A DNA stretch of 13,906 nucleotides from Rhodospirillales bacterium (lineage in GTDB: Bacteria; Pseudomonadota; Alphaproteobacteria; ATCC43930; CGMCC-115725), in contig JAATGI010000491.1 of the NCBI GenBank assembly GCA_015654725.1, forward strand, positions 1-13,906. The letters run 5' to 3'. Below are positions 1 through 6,598 of the stretch, one piece after another (positions within the stretch are counted from its first letter, which is position 1; the number at the start of each line of letters is the position of its first letter). Made by a program: the position numbers and the translations under genes. The notes under the pieces were generated by a model. That model made no database searches and had not been told where the DNA came from. It was given only the letters and a program-made list of their open reading frames with translations.

Positions 1-260
1 CCGGCCACGGTCTCGATCTGCGCACCGGACAAGCCGGCGATATGGGCGGGCAGCCGCAACTGCTCGGTGAGTACCACCGCGTCGCGCGTCGGATCGTAGA
101 GCAGGACCGCGACCGCGTTGCCGCGATCCACCACCTCGCGGGTCAATTCCTTGCTCCAGCGCCCGTCATGGCGGCGGTGCCGGAAGCGATAACGATCGAG
201 CCGAAAATGGCCGGAATAAAGGGCCTCGCGCGAGGCGATGCGGATTTTTTTGTCGGGCAT
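1..260 (-). CDS. NUDIX-family nucleotide-sugar/ADP-ribose pyrophosphatase, N-terminal part (truncated by window edge)
   Basis: The minus strand reads from an ATG at 260 to the window edge without a stop, giving 86 codons. It starts MPDKKIRIASREALYSGHF and contains VVDRGNAVAVLLYDPTRDAV followed by VLTEQLRLPA. This matches the beta-rich N-terminal part of the ADP-ribose pyrophosphatase/GDP-mannose hydrolase (NudF/NudK, YffH/AdpP) group of NUDIX enzymes, which hydrolyse nucleoside diphosphates linked to sugars. The NUDIX box with its catalytic Glu residues would lie beyond the window, so substrate and activity cannot be judged. The start is fixed by an in-frame TAG two codons upstream. The gene diverges from the PadR-type regulator at 336, and the shared 75-nt gap holds the GATATATC palindromes, so the regulator may control it. 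The family call is fairly safe; the exact substrate is inference. Confidence 0.8.
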   Translation of the reverse strand, partial: MPDKKIRIASREALYSGHFRLDRYRFRHRRHDGRWSKELTREVVDRGNAVAVLLYDPTRDAVVLTEQLRLPAHIAGLSGAQIETVA

Positions 261-289
261 GGGCTATGGGCTCTTGAATTCGATATGAT

Positions 290-320
290 TTAGATATATC
301 TAAGTTCCGATATATCGAAA
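290..320. promoter_or_regulatory. Paired GATATATC palindromes, probable PadR operator
   Basis: A perfect 14-bp palindrome, TTAGATATATCTAA, lies at 290-303. A perfect 10-bp palindrome, CGATATATCG, lies at 308-317 and extends to 305-320 with one mismatched pair. Both have the core GATATATC and their centres are 16 bp apart. They sit between the diverging NUDIX and PadR genes, next to the PadR ribosome-binding site (GGAGG, 326-330). A TTGAAT at 274-279 could be a -35 element, in which case the palindromes would cover the -10 region. PadR-family proteins are dimeric winged-helix repressors that commonly bind inverted repeats at their own promoters, so autoregulation is the likely reading. Binding is inferred; the palindromes are directly visible. 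Confidence 0.6.
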
Positions 321-335
321 CTCTCGGAGGTTATC

Positions 336-905
336 ATGTTTGGTTATCATCATATGCGCATGCGCGGCCATTGGGGCGAACGCCAGGCACGCGGCGATTT
401 CGGCGGCGGCGAGCATCGCCCCTGGGGCATGCGCGGGATGCGCGCCGGCCGGTTCTTCGATCATGGCGATCTGCGGTATCTCCTGTTGAAGCTGATCGCC
501 GACAAGCCGCGCCACGGCTACGAACTGATGAAGGCGATTGAGGAGGAATTGGGCGGCGCCTATAGCCCGAGCCCCGGCGTGATCTATCCCACCCTCACCA
601 TGTTGGAGGAACTGGGCTACACCACGGTCGCCACCGTCGAGGGCGGCAAGAAGCTCTATACCATCACGCCCGAGGGACAGGCTTTCCTCGATGCCAACAA
701 AGCCCAAGTCGATGCCGTGTTCGGGCGGTTGAAGGAGGCGGGCAAGATGTTCGGCGGCGGCCGCGCCCCCGAAATTCGCCGTGCGGCACATAACTTGCGC
801 TTGGCCTTGGCGACGCGGCTGCAAAAAGGCGGGCTGAGCCAGGAGCAGGTTCACGCCGTCGCCGCGGCACTCGACCGCGCCGCGACCGAAATCGAGCGAA
901 TCTGA
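336..905 (+). CDS. PadR-family transcriptional regulator
   Basis: This 189-aa protein carries a PadR winged-helix domain. The segment DLRYLLLKLIADKPRHGYEL (45-64) is the first helix pair, SPGVIYPTLTMLEELGY (79-95) covers the recognition helix and following helix, and GGKKLYTITPEG (103-114) is the wing. The C-terminal part (about 120-189) is helical and would form the dimerisation arm. Residues 1-40 are rich in His, Arg, Met and Gly, a low-complexity leader that occurs in many PadR proteins but has no clear function. GGAGG at 326-330 is 5 nt from the ATG, which supports this start. The palindromes just upstream suggest that it represses its own transcription and perhaps the divergent NUDIX gene. 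The inducer cannot be read from sequence. PadR members often answer to phenolic acids or drugs, but the neighbours do not settle that. Confidence 0.9.
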   Translation: MFGYHHMRMRGHWGERQARGDFGGGEHRPWGMRGMRAGRFFDHGDLRYLLLKLIADKPRHGYELMKAIEEELGGAYSPSPGVIYPTLTMLEELGYTTVATVEGGKKLYTITPEGQAFLDANKAQVDAVFGRLKEAGKMFGGGRAPEIRRAAHNLRLALATRLQKGGLSQEQVHAVAAALDRAATEIERI

Positions 906-916
906 ATCATCGGCGT

Positions 917-942
917 CACCCCGCGGACGGCGTTCGCGGGTG
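917..942 (+). other. Stem-loop after the PadR-type gene
   Basis: CACCCCGCG at 917-925 can pair with CGCGGGTG at 935-942 with one bulged C, enclosing a 9-nt loop, 12 nt after the padR stop codon. No T-tract follows, so it is not a canonical intrinsic terminator. It may simply protect the 3' end, or be chance in GC-rich DNA. Confidence 0.25.
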
Positions 943-999
943 GCGGCGACGCGAGCCCATGCGTTATGATCCGGGCCGACTCACGGATCGGAGGCCATG

Positions 1000-1863
1000 A
1001 TGGCGATCGCGTTCATCACCGGAACCGGCAGCGGCATCGGCCTCGCCACCGCGGTGACGCTGGCCCGCGCCGGACACCAGGTCGTGGCGACGATGCGCAG
1101 CTTGGACAGCGCCGGCGCGCTGCGCAAACTGATCGACGCGGAGAAACTTCCCGTCACCGTGGCCGCGCTCGATGTCGATGACGATGCCTCGGTCGCCAAG
1201 GCCTTCGCGCAAGCCCTGGCGGCGCATGGGCACATCGACATTCTCGTCAACAATGCCGGCGTTCCGGGCGGCGTCGGGTCGGTGGAGGAAATGCCGCTGT
1301 CCCTCTACCGCAAGACCATGGAGACGAATTTCTTCGGCGGGCTGCGCTGCATCAAGGCCGTGGTGCCGGGCATGCGCGAGCGGCGAAGCGGTTGCATCGT
1401 CAATGTGACCTCGGTCGCCGGTCGTTTGGCGATGTCGCCGCAATCGGCCTACGCGGCCTCCAAATACGCCTTCGAGGCGATGAGCGAATGCCTGGCGCAA
1501 GAGATGAAGGCGTTCAACGTTCGCGTCGTCATCATCGAACCGGGCGTGATCGCGACGCCGATTTTCGGCAAGGTGCCGCCGATGCCGGCAAACAGTCCGT
1601 ATCCACAAGGCCGGCGCACGATGGCCAGGTTCAGGGCCGCGCTCGCTCAGCCGGTTTCGCCCTTCGTCGTGGGAGAAAAAATTCGCGACATCGTCCACGG
1701 CGACAGTTGGCAGCTCCGCTATCCGGTCGGGCCTGACGCGGCGCCGCTGCTTGCCTGGCGGGCCGGCACGGCCGATGAAGAGGTCGTGCGGCAGACCGCG
1801 TTGAGCGACGCGGATTGGGTCGCCATGATGAAAAGAGAACGTGGTTTGGATATCGTCCTCTAA
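1000..1863 (+). CDS. Short-chain dehydrogenase/reductase (SDR), first paralogue
   Basis: This is a 287-aa classical SDR (Rossmann-fold NAD(P)-dependent oxidoreductase). TGTGSGIG (7-14) is the cofactor loop, NNAG (84-87) stabilises the central sheet, and N110, S138, Y151 and K155 form the expected catalytic tetrad. Arg33 after strand beta-2 hints at NADP(H), by family rule. The C-terminal part resembles the 17-beta-hydroxysteroid-dehydrogenase-like SDRs, but the substrate is unknown. I chose the ATG at 1000 over that at 997: GGAGG at 990-994 is 5 nt from 1000 but only 2 nt from 997, and the paralogue at 4280 starts with the same MAIAF. The two proteins align without a gap and share about 211 of 287 residues by hand count. 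A TATGAT at 965-970 resembles a -10 box, with no matching -35. The oxygenase at 1911 lies 47 nt downstream on the same strand. Confidence 0.92.
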   Translation: MAIAFITGTGSGIGLATAVTLARAGHQVVATMRSLDSAGALRKLIDAEKLPVTVAALDVDDDASVAKAFAQALAAHGHIDILVNNAGVPGGVGSVEEMPLSLYRKTMETNFFGGLRCIKAVVPGMRERRSGCIVNVTSVAGRLAMSPQSAYAASKYAFEAMSECLAQEMKAFNVRVVIIEPGVIATPIFGKVPPMPANSPYPQGRRTMARFRAALAQPVSPFVVGEKIRDIVHGDSWQLRYPVGPDAAPLLAWRAGTADEEVVRQTALSDADWVAMMKRERGLDIVL

Positions 1864-1910
1864 GCCGGGGCGCATTGTCGCGCGCCGCGTCGCCGTCTAT
1901 GGTCGCGCGC

Positions 1911-2537
1911 ATGAAATTTCTCGATCTCGACGCGCTGCGGCGGACGCGGCTCGAAACCGATCCGTTCCCCTTCCTGGTGGTGCCGGGTTTCGTGCCCGAG
2001 GCGGCGCGGGCGTCGCTGTCGGCCGATTTTCCCGCGATCGATAAGCTCGGCAGCTTCCCGGTCGAGACGCTGCGCTACGGCCGCGCCTTCGGCGATTTCG
2101 TCGCCGAGCTCGAAGGCGACGCGTTTCGCCACGCGGCGGCGGCGAAATTCGACCTCGATCTCGCCGGCCGCCCGACCATGATCACGGTTCGCGGCCAAGC
2201 CGGCGCGCGCGACGGCCATATCCATTCCGACAGCGTCACCAAGCTCGTGACCGTGCTGATCTATATGAACGAGGCGTGGGAAGCGCCGGGCGGGCGGCTG
2301 CGCCTGTTGCGCTCGCGCGACGATCTCGAGGACGTTGTCGCCGAAGTGCCGCCCGACGCCGGGACCCTGGTGGCGTTTCGCGTGACGCCCCATTCCTGGC
2401 ACGGCCACGCGCCGGCCTTCGGCCCGCGCCGCGTGGTCCAGCTAAATTGGGTGACGGATGAGAGCGTGGTGCGGCGCGAGCGCATGCGGCACGGTATTTC
2501 GGCCAAGGTGAAACGCCTGTTCGCCTTCGCGAAATAA
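1911..2537 (+). CDS. 2-oxoglutarate/Fe(II)-dependent oxygenase family protein
   Basis: This 208-aa protein has the motif set of the prolyl-4-hydroxylase-like 2OG-Fe(II) oxygenase fold. H105-S-D107 in DGHIHSDSVTK gives the first two iron ligands, the distal histidine lies in PHSWHGH (probably H164), and R173 or R174 in GPRRVVQLNW would bind the 2-oxoglutarate carboxylate. The beta strands KLVTVLIYMN and GTLVAFRV match the jelly-roll core. Such enzymes couple oxidative decarboxylation of 2-oxoglutarate to hydroxylation of a protein or small molecule; the substrate here is unknown. There is no strong Shine-Dalgarno sequence. ATG at 1899 (adding MVAR) is an alternative start, but MKFLDLDALR looks like the natural beginning. 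It lies 47 nt after the SDR gene and may be co-transcribed with it. It is convergent with the quinone oxidoreductase, with 2 nt between the stop codons. Confidence 0.78.
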   Translation: MKFLDLDALRRTRLETDPFPFLVVPGFVPEAARASLSADFPAIDKLGSFPVETLRYGRAFGDFVAELEGDAFRHAAAAKFDLDLAGRPTMITVRGQAGARDGHIHSDSVTKLVTVLIYMNEAWEAPGGRLRLLRSRDDLEDVVAEVPPDAGTLVAFRVTPHSWHGHAPAFGPRRVVQLNWVTDESVVRRERMRHGISAKVKRLFAFAK

Positions 2538-2539
2538 AA

Positions 2540-3484
2540 TCAGCCGGATCGCGCCTCTGGCCGCACCTCGAATACCAGCTTGCCTTGGAGATGGCGGGCT
2601 TCGCTGACCCGGTGCGCTTCCGCCGCGTCGGCGAGGCGATAGCGCGTGATCGTCGGCGGCGAGACCGCGCCGGCTTCGATGAGCGCCAGCATTCGTTCCA
2701 GATGCGCGCGGTCGCGCGTGACGGCGGGGCGCAAGGTTTCGACGTCGCCACGCGGCGGCGTGAAGCCCTCGGGCGCCGGCGCGATCCAGACCAAGCGTCC
2801 GCCGGGCTTCAGCACCTTGTAGCTGCCGGCCCGCACCGCTTCGCCGACCGTGTCGAACACGACATCGCAGCCGGAAACCGCGGCGGCGAAATCCTCCTTG
2901 TTGTAATCGATCACCCGGTCGGCGCCGAGCCGGCGGACATAATCGTGATTGCTCGCGCTGGCGGTGGTGATGACCATGGCGCCGATATGCTTCGCGAGCT
3001 GGATGGCGAAGCCGGCAACGCCGCCGGCCCCACCCTGGATCAGAATGGTCTCGCCGGGCTTGAGCTGCGCCGTGTCCTCGATCGCCCAGATCGCGGTGAG
3101 GCCGATCAGTCCCAAGGCGGCGGCTTCGACATGGCCGAGACGGTCCGGCTTCTTGGCGACGATCGCGGCCTTGATGGCGATCTTCTCCGCGTAAGCCCCT
3201 TCGATGCCCTGATCGGTGACGCCGAACACCGCGTCGCCGATCTTGAAGTCGGTGACGCCGGCGCCGAGCGCGCGCACCACGCCGGAAAAGTCGCGGCCCA
3301 GGATGTGCGGAAACTTTAGGTTGCCGTAGCGCCCGCCGCCGAGGCGCACCTTGTAATCGGCGGCGTTGACGCTGGCGGCATGGATATCGACCAGGATTTC
3401 GCCCGGCCCGGCGACCGGGTCGGGCGCGTCACCGTAGTGCAGCATCTCCGGCCCGCCATGGCCCGTCAGCAATACCGCTTTCAT
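2540..3484 (-). CDS. Zinc-independent NAD(P)H:quinone oxidoreductase-like MDR protein
   Basis: This 314-aa member of the medium-chain dehydrogenase/reductase superfamily is of the quinone-oxidoreductase/zeta-crystallin type. It has a GroES-like N-terminal half (MKAVLLTGHGGPEML, SVNAADYKVR at 38-47, GRDFSGVV at 63-70) and a Rossmann domain with IQGGAGGVAGFAIQLAK (149-165). The zinc-ligand cysteines of alcohol dehydrogenases are absent, as expected for this branch. The family reduces quinones, enones or similar electrophiles with NADPH; the precise substrate is unknown. The start is well supported: AAGGAG (plus-strand 3491-3496) lies 6 nt from the ATG and overlaps the stop codon of the upstream PIN toxin gene. 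That makes the gene the third member of a toxin-antitoxin operon, probably translated by coupling. Its TGA stop is 2 nt from the end of the convergent oxygenase gene. Confidence 0.9.
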   Translation of the reverse strand: MKAVLLTGHGGPEMLHYGDAPDPVAGPGEILVDIHAASVNAADYKVRLGGGRYGNLKFPHILGRDFSGVVRALGAGVTDFKIGDAVFGVTDQGIEGAYAEKIAIKAAIVAKKPDRLGHVEAAALGLIGLTAIWAIEDTAQLKPGETILIQGGAGGVAGFAIQLAKHIGAMVITTASASNHDYVRRLGADRVIDYNKEDFAAAVSGCDVVFDTVGEAVRAGSYKVLKPGGRLVWIAPAPEGFTPPRGDVETLRPAVTRDRAHLERMLALIEAGAVSPPTITRYRLADAAEAHRVSEARHLQGKLVFEVRPEARSG

Positions 3485-3495
3485 CGGATTCTCCT

Positions 3496-3885
3496 TTATG
3501 GCGTCCTGACCGTGACCACGCCAACAGCAACGGCGGCTTTTGCGAGTTGCCGATCGAAACTGACAAAGGCTTCGCAGCCCTCGGCTTTCGCCAAATGCAA
3601 GGCGTCGGCAAAGTCCATGCCCTGTTTCATCCAGCCCAGCGCCGTCGCGGCGACCATGGGGTCTTCCAGCGTGACCGACGGCAATCCGGCGAACGCGGAA
3701 AACGCGTCGGCGAGTTTGGCTCGCGCATAGCCATAGACGCTGCGCAGCACCCATTCCGCTTCCATGAGAACCGTCGTGCTAACGAACACTTCGTCGCCAT
3801 CGATCACGGTTCTCGCCCTGACCGACTGCTGTGGATGATCGCCGGTCAGGTAACGGACGAGGATGTTAGTATCGATGGCGAGCAT
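3496..3885 (-). CDS. vapC: PIN-domain ribonuclease toxin (VapC-like)
   Basis: This 129-aa PIN-domain protein is of the size of VapC toxins. The acidic active site is complete: D5 in MLAIDTNILVRYL, E42 in VLMEAEWVLR, D94 (with D91) in MDFADALHLA, and D111 in FVSFDRQL. PIN toxins are magnesium-dependent endoribonucleases that cut tRNA or rRNA and are silenced by a partner antitoxin. The start codon lies inside the upstream antitoxin gene (20-nt overlap), the standard arrangement that keeps antitoxin synthesis ahead of toxin. The stop codon overlaps the Shine-Dalgarno sequence of the quinone oxidoreductase gene. The pairing with an AbrB-type antitoxin is common for this group. The catalytic residues look intact, so it is probably active; the RNA target cannot be read from the sequence. 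Confidence 0.9.
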   Translation of the reverse strand: MLAIDTNILVRYLTGDHPQQSVRARTVIDGDEVFVSTTVLMEAEWVLRSVYGYARAKLADAFSAFAGLPSVTLEDPMVAATALGWMKQGMDFADALHLAKAEGCEAFVSFDRQLAKAAVAVGVVTVRTP

Positions 3886-4144
3886 GGCGTTTCTTGGCCT
3901 CGGCGGCGATCCCCGCCGCCATTTCCCGCAGCGTCTTCGGCGGTCCGGCATAGGTCAATGACCCGAACACGTCTTTCGGATCGGTCCGCGGGAACCAAGC
4001 TTCCGTCCGCAGCAACACCCCGCCGGCGGTATCCTCGACGACGAGCCGCGTGCCGGCATCCCAATGCCGCCGTTGCCGGATGGCTTTGGGCAAAATGACT
4101 TGACCCTTGGTCGACAAGACCGTCGTCAATTTCGCCCGTGTCAT
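3866..4144 (-). CDS. vapB: AbrB/MazE-type antitoxin of the PIN toxin
   Basis: This 92-aa protein has an AbrB/SpoVT swapped-hairpin DNA-binding domain at about 6-50 (TTVLSTKGQVILPKAIRQ, then GTRLVVEDTAGGVLLR). A C-terminal tail (about 52-92: FPRTDPKDVFGSLTYAG, LREMAAGIAAEAKKRHARH) should wrap around the toxin. The antitoxin would neutralise the PIN toxin and, as a dimer with it, repress the operon. GGAGG (plus-strand CCTCC at 4150-4154) lies 5 nt from this ATG. An upstream in-frame ATG at 4219 would translate through the tandem repeats and lacks such a site, so I reject it. The last 20 nt overlap the toxin gene. The putative promoter and the 10-bp repeats directly upstream are the likely autoregulatory site. 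The AbrB fold is clear; the symbol is by functional analogy. Confidence 0.87.
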   Translation of the reverse strand: MTRAKLTTVLSTKGQVILPKAIRQRRHWDAGTRLVVEDTAGGVLLRTEAWFPRTDPKDVFGSLTYAGPPKTLREMAAGIAAEAKKRHARHRY

Positions 4145-4157
4145 CGCCGCCTCCGCC

Positions 4158-4194
4158 GGTAAGACCAGGTAAGACCAGGTAAGACCAGGTAAGA
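4158..4194. repeat. 10-bp tandem repeat, possible antitoxin operator
   Basis: AAGACCAGGT occurs three times head to tail at 4161-4190. A partial unit (GGT) precedes it at 4158-4160 and another (AAGA) follows at 4191-4194, 37 bp in all. A 10-bp period places each copy on the same face of the helix. The array begins at the putative -10 element of the toxin-antitoxin operon and ends about 14 nt before the antitoxin ATG, so it would lie across the transcription start and leader. It could be a multi-site operator for the AbrB-type antitoxin or a slipped-strand repeat that varies between strains. Confidence 0.75.
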
Positions 4195-4219
4195 TAGCCG
4201 GAGGACCTTGGCTATTCAA
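4191..4219 (-). promoter_or_regulatory. Putative sigma-70 promoter of the toxin-antitoxin operon
   Basis: On the minus strand TTGAAT (plus 4214-4219) and TATCTT (plus 4191-4196) are separated by exactly 17 nt. Each hexamer matches the sigma-70 consensus at four of six positions. Transcription would begin around 4180-4185, inside the 10-bp tandem repeat, giving a leader of about 40 nt before the antitoxin ATG. Spacing and location are persuasive; the hexamers alone are weak in GC-rich DNA. Confidence 0.45.
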
Positions 4220-4279
4220 GCCGTGGCGTTAACCGAAGCTGGCATCGCTTAATCTTCGCGCTGCGGAGGGAAGAATCGC

Positions 4280-5143
4280 ATGGCAATCGCATTCGTGACT
4301 GGCACCAGCAGCGGCATCGGCCTTGCCACGGCGGTCAGCCTGGCGCGGGCGGGACACCAGGTCGTCGCCACGATGCGCAATCTCGGCGGTGCCGGCGAAT
4401 TGCGGGCAATCGTCGCCGCCGAAAAACTTCCCGTTACCATTGCCCAACTCGATATCGATAAAGACGCCTCGGTCGCCGACGCGATCGGCCAAGCGGTGGC
4501 CGCGCATGGCCGTATCGATATTCTCGTCAACAACGCGGGCGTACCCGGCGGCGCGGGGTCGGTCGAGGAAATCCCGCTGGCGGCGTTCCGCGCGACCATG
4601 GAGACGAATTTCTTCGGCGGGCTGCGATGCATCCAGGCGGTTCTGCCGAGCATGCGCAAGCAAGGCGGCGGCTGGATCGTGAACGTCACCTCGGTCGCCG
4701 GCCGCATGGCCTCCGCGCCGCAATCGAGTTACGCCGCGTCGAAATTCGCGTTCGAGGCGCTCAGCGAAATCCTGGCGCAGGAGGTCAGGGCCTTCGACAT
4801 TCACGTCGCCATCGTCGAGCCGGGCGTGATCGCGACACCGATTCTGGACAAGGTCCCGCCGCTGCCGAAGAACAGCTCCTATCCCCATGCGCGTCGCATG
4901 ATGGCCTATTTCAAGGCGGTGCTCACGCATCCGGTCTCTCCGTTCGTCGTCGGCGACAAGATTCGCGATATCGTCGCGAGCGACAGCTGGCAACTGCGCT
5001 ATCCGGTCGGACCCGGCGCGGCGGCGCTGCTCGCCGGCCGCGCGGTGGTGAGCGACGAAGAGGTGATCCGCCGCGCCGCCCTGAGCGACGCGGAATGGCT
5101 CGCGCTGATGAAGCGGGAGCGCGGCCTGGACATCGTACTGTAG
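4280..5143 (+). CDS. Short-chain dehydrogenase/reductase (SDR), second paralogue
   Basis: This 287-aa classical SDR is the same length as the protein at 1000-1863 and aligns to it without gaps (about 74% identical by hand count). TGTSSGIG (7-14), NNAG (84-87), N110, S138, Y151 and K155 are all kept, so both copies should be active. The C-terminal motifs DSWQLRYPVGP and MKRERGLDIVL are identical in the two proteins, while residues 34-46 and 186-216, near the cofactor edge and the substrate-binding lid, differ most. The likely reading is an old duplication with diverging substrate preference. GGAGG at 4265-4269 lies 10 nt from the ATG, a rather long spacing. The gene diverges from the toxin-antitoxin operon and is followed 66 nt later by the TrpB2-type gene on the same strand. 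Confidence 0.92.
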   Translation: MAIAFVTGTSSGIGLATAVSLARAGHQVVATMRNLGGAGELRAIVAAEKLPVTIAQLDIDKDASVADAIGQAVAAHGRIDILVNNAGVPGGAGSVEEIPLAAFRATMETNFFGGLRCIQAVLPSMRKQGGGWIVNVTSVAGRMASAPQSSYAASKFAFEALSEILAQEVRAFDIHVAIVEPGVIATPILDKVPPLPKNSSYPHARRMMAYFKAVLTHPVSPFVVGDKIRDIVASDSWQLRYPVGPGAAALLAGRAVVSDEEVIRRAALSDAEWLALMKRERGLDIVL

Positions 5144-5209
5144 CCGAGAGGCCCCTTTGCCAAGCGCGGCGGGCCGAGTAAGAATGGCGCCAACCAAGGG
5201 GAGGCTGCC

Positions 5210-6577
5210 ATGTCCGACACCGTGAAATATTTGCTCGACGAGACCAAGATTCCGAAGGCTTGGTACAACATCGTCGCCGATCTGCCGGTGCCGCCGCCGC
5301 CGGTGCTGCATCCCGGCACGTTGCAGCCGATCGGGCAGGGCGATCTCGCGCCGCTGTTCCCGATGGCGCTGATCATGCAGGAGGTCTCGGCCGAGCGTTA
5401 CATCGACATCCCGGAGCCGGTGCGCGACGTCTATCGGCAATGGCGGCCGTCGCCGCTCTATCGCGCGCGGCGTTTGGAAAAGGCGCTCGATACCCCGGCC
5501 AAGATTTATTACAAATACGAGGGCGTCTCGCCGGCCGGCAGCCACAAGCCCAACACCGCCGTGCCGCAAGCCTTCTACAACAAAGAGGAAGGCGTGAAGC
5601 GCCTCGCCACCGAGACCGGCGCCGGCCAATGGGGCTCGGCGCTCGCCTTCGCCGGCGCGGTGTTCGGCCTCGAAGTCAAAGTCTATATGGTCAAGGTCAG
5701 CTATCAGCAGAAGCCGTACCGCAAGGCGCTGATGGAAGCGTGGGGCGCCACTTGCGTCGCGTCGCCCTCGGAGGAAACCAATGCCGGACGGCAAATCCTC
5801 AAGGAGCATCCGCATTCCACCGGCAGCCTCGGCATCGCCATCAGCGAGGCGGTCGAGGTCGCGGCCACCCATGACGACACGAAATACGCGCTCGGCTCGG
5901 TTCTGAACCATGTGCTGATGCATCAGACCGTGATCGGCCAGGAAGCGATCGCGCAAATGGACATGGCCGACGATTATCCCGATGTCGTCGTCGGCTGCAC
6001 CGGCGGCGGCAGCAATTTCTCGGGCATCGCGTTTCCCTTCATCGGCGCGCAATTGCGCGGCGGCAAGAAGGTGCGGGTGATCGCCTGCGAGCCCTCGGCC
6101 TGTCCGAGCCTGACGCGCGGCAAGTACGCCTACGATTTCGGCGATACCGGGCATCTGACGCCGCTCGTGAAGATGCACACGCTGGGCTCGACCTTCGTGC
6201 CGCCCGGCTTCCATGCCGGCGGCCTGCGCTATCACGGCATGGCGCCGCTGGTGAGTCTGGTGCAGGAACTCGGCCTGATCGAGAGCCGCGCCTACACCCA
6301 GACCAAATGCTTCGAGGCGGGCGTGCAGTTCGCGCGCGCCGAGGGCATTCTGCCGGCGCCGGAAGCGAACCATGCCATACGGGGCGCGATCGACGAAGCG
6401 CTGCGCTGCAAGCGCGAGGGCAAGAAGCAGACCATCCTGTTCAATCTCTGCGGCCACGGCCATTTCGACATGCAGGCCTATATCGATTATTTCGCCGGCA
6501 AGCTCGAAGACAGCGCCTATGACGAGAAGGAATTGGCGGCGGCGATGGCGGATTTGCCCAAGGTCGCGGCCGAGTAG
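5210..6577 (+). CDS. trpB: Tryptophan synthase beta chain, TrpB2 type
   Basis: This 455-aa PLP enzyme of fold type II condenses indole with serine (or phosphoserine in some TrpB2) to make tryptophan. The PLP lysine is K113 in PAGSHKPNTA, the catalytic acid is probably E135 in ETGAGQWG, and the phosphate loop is GGGSN (265-269). The length, the long N-terminal part and motifs such as LYRARRLE, YYKYEGVSP and GFHAGGLRYHGM mark it as TrpB2, not the approximately 400-aa TrpB1 of the TrpAB complex. Consistent with that, no trpA lies beside it. A strong GGGGAGG at 5198-5204, 5 nt from the ATG, supports the start. TrpB2 proteins can act alone, for example as indole salvagers; which role applies here is inference. 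The stop codon is 21 nt from the first palindromic element. Confidence 0.93.
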   Translation: MSDTVKYLLDETKIPKAWYNIVADLPVPPPPVLHPGTLQPIGQGDLAPLFPMALIMQEVSAERYIDIPEPVRDVYRQWRPSPLYRARRLEKALDTPAKIYYKYEGVSPAGSHKPNTAVPQAFYNKEEGVKRLATETGAGQWGSALAFAGAVFGLEVKVYMVKVSYQQKPYRKALMEAWGATCVASPSEETNAGRQILKEHPHSTGSLGIAISEAVEVAATHDDTKYALGSVLNHVLMHQTVIGQEAIAQMDMADDYPDVVVGCTGGGSNFSGIAFPFIGAQLRGGKKVRVIACEPSACPSLTRGKYAYDFGDTGHLTPLVKMHTLGSTFVPPGFHAGGLRYHGMAPLVSLVQELGLIESRAYTQTKCFEAGVQFARAEGILPAPEANHAIRGAIDEALRCKREGKKQTILFNLCGHGHFDMQAYIDYFAGKLEDSAYDEKELAAAMADLPKVAAE

Positions 6578-6598
6578 GCGGGAAGTTCGACAAAAGGG

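Noticed and set aside
997..999. ATG at 997 as the start of the first SDR gene
   Set aside because: It is only 2 nt from the GGAGG sequence, while ATG at 1000 has ideal spacing and matches the start of the paralogue.
4158..4194. Possible CRISPR array or plasmid iterons at the 10-bp repeats
   Set aside because: The units abut with no spacers and are only 10 bp long. No cas or replication gene is nearby. The position at a promoter fits an operator better.
4229..6463. Very long open frame (744 codons) on the minus strand opposite the second SDR gene and trpB
   Set aside because: Two well-supported plus-strand genes with intact motifs lie opposite. The antisense translation is His/Arg/Gly/Asp-rich with no domain, as expected from codon bias in GC-rich coding DNA.
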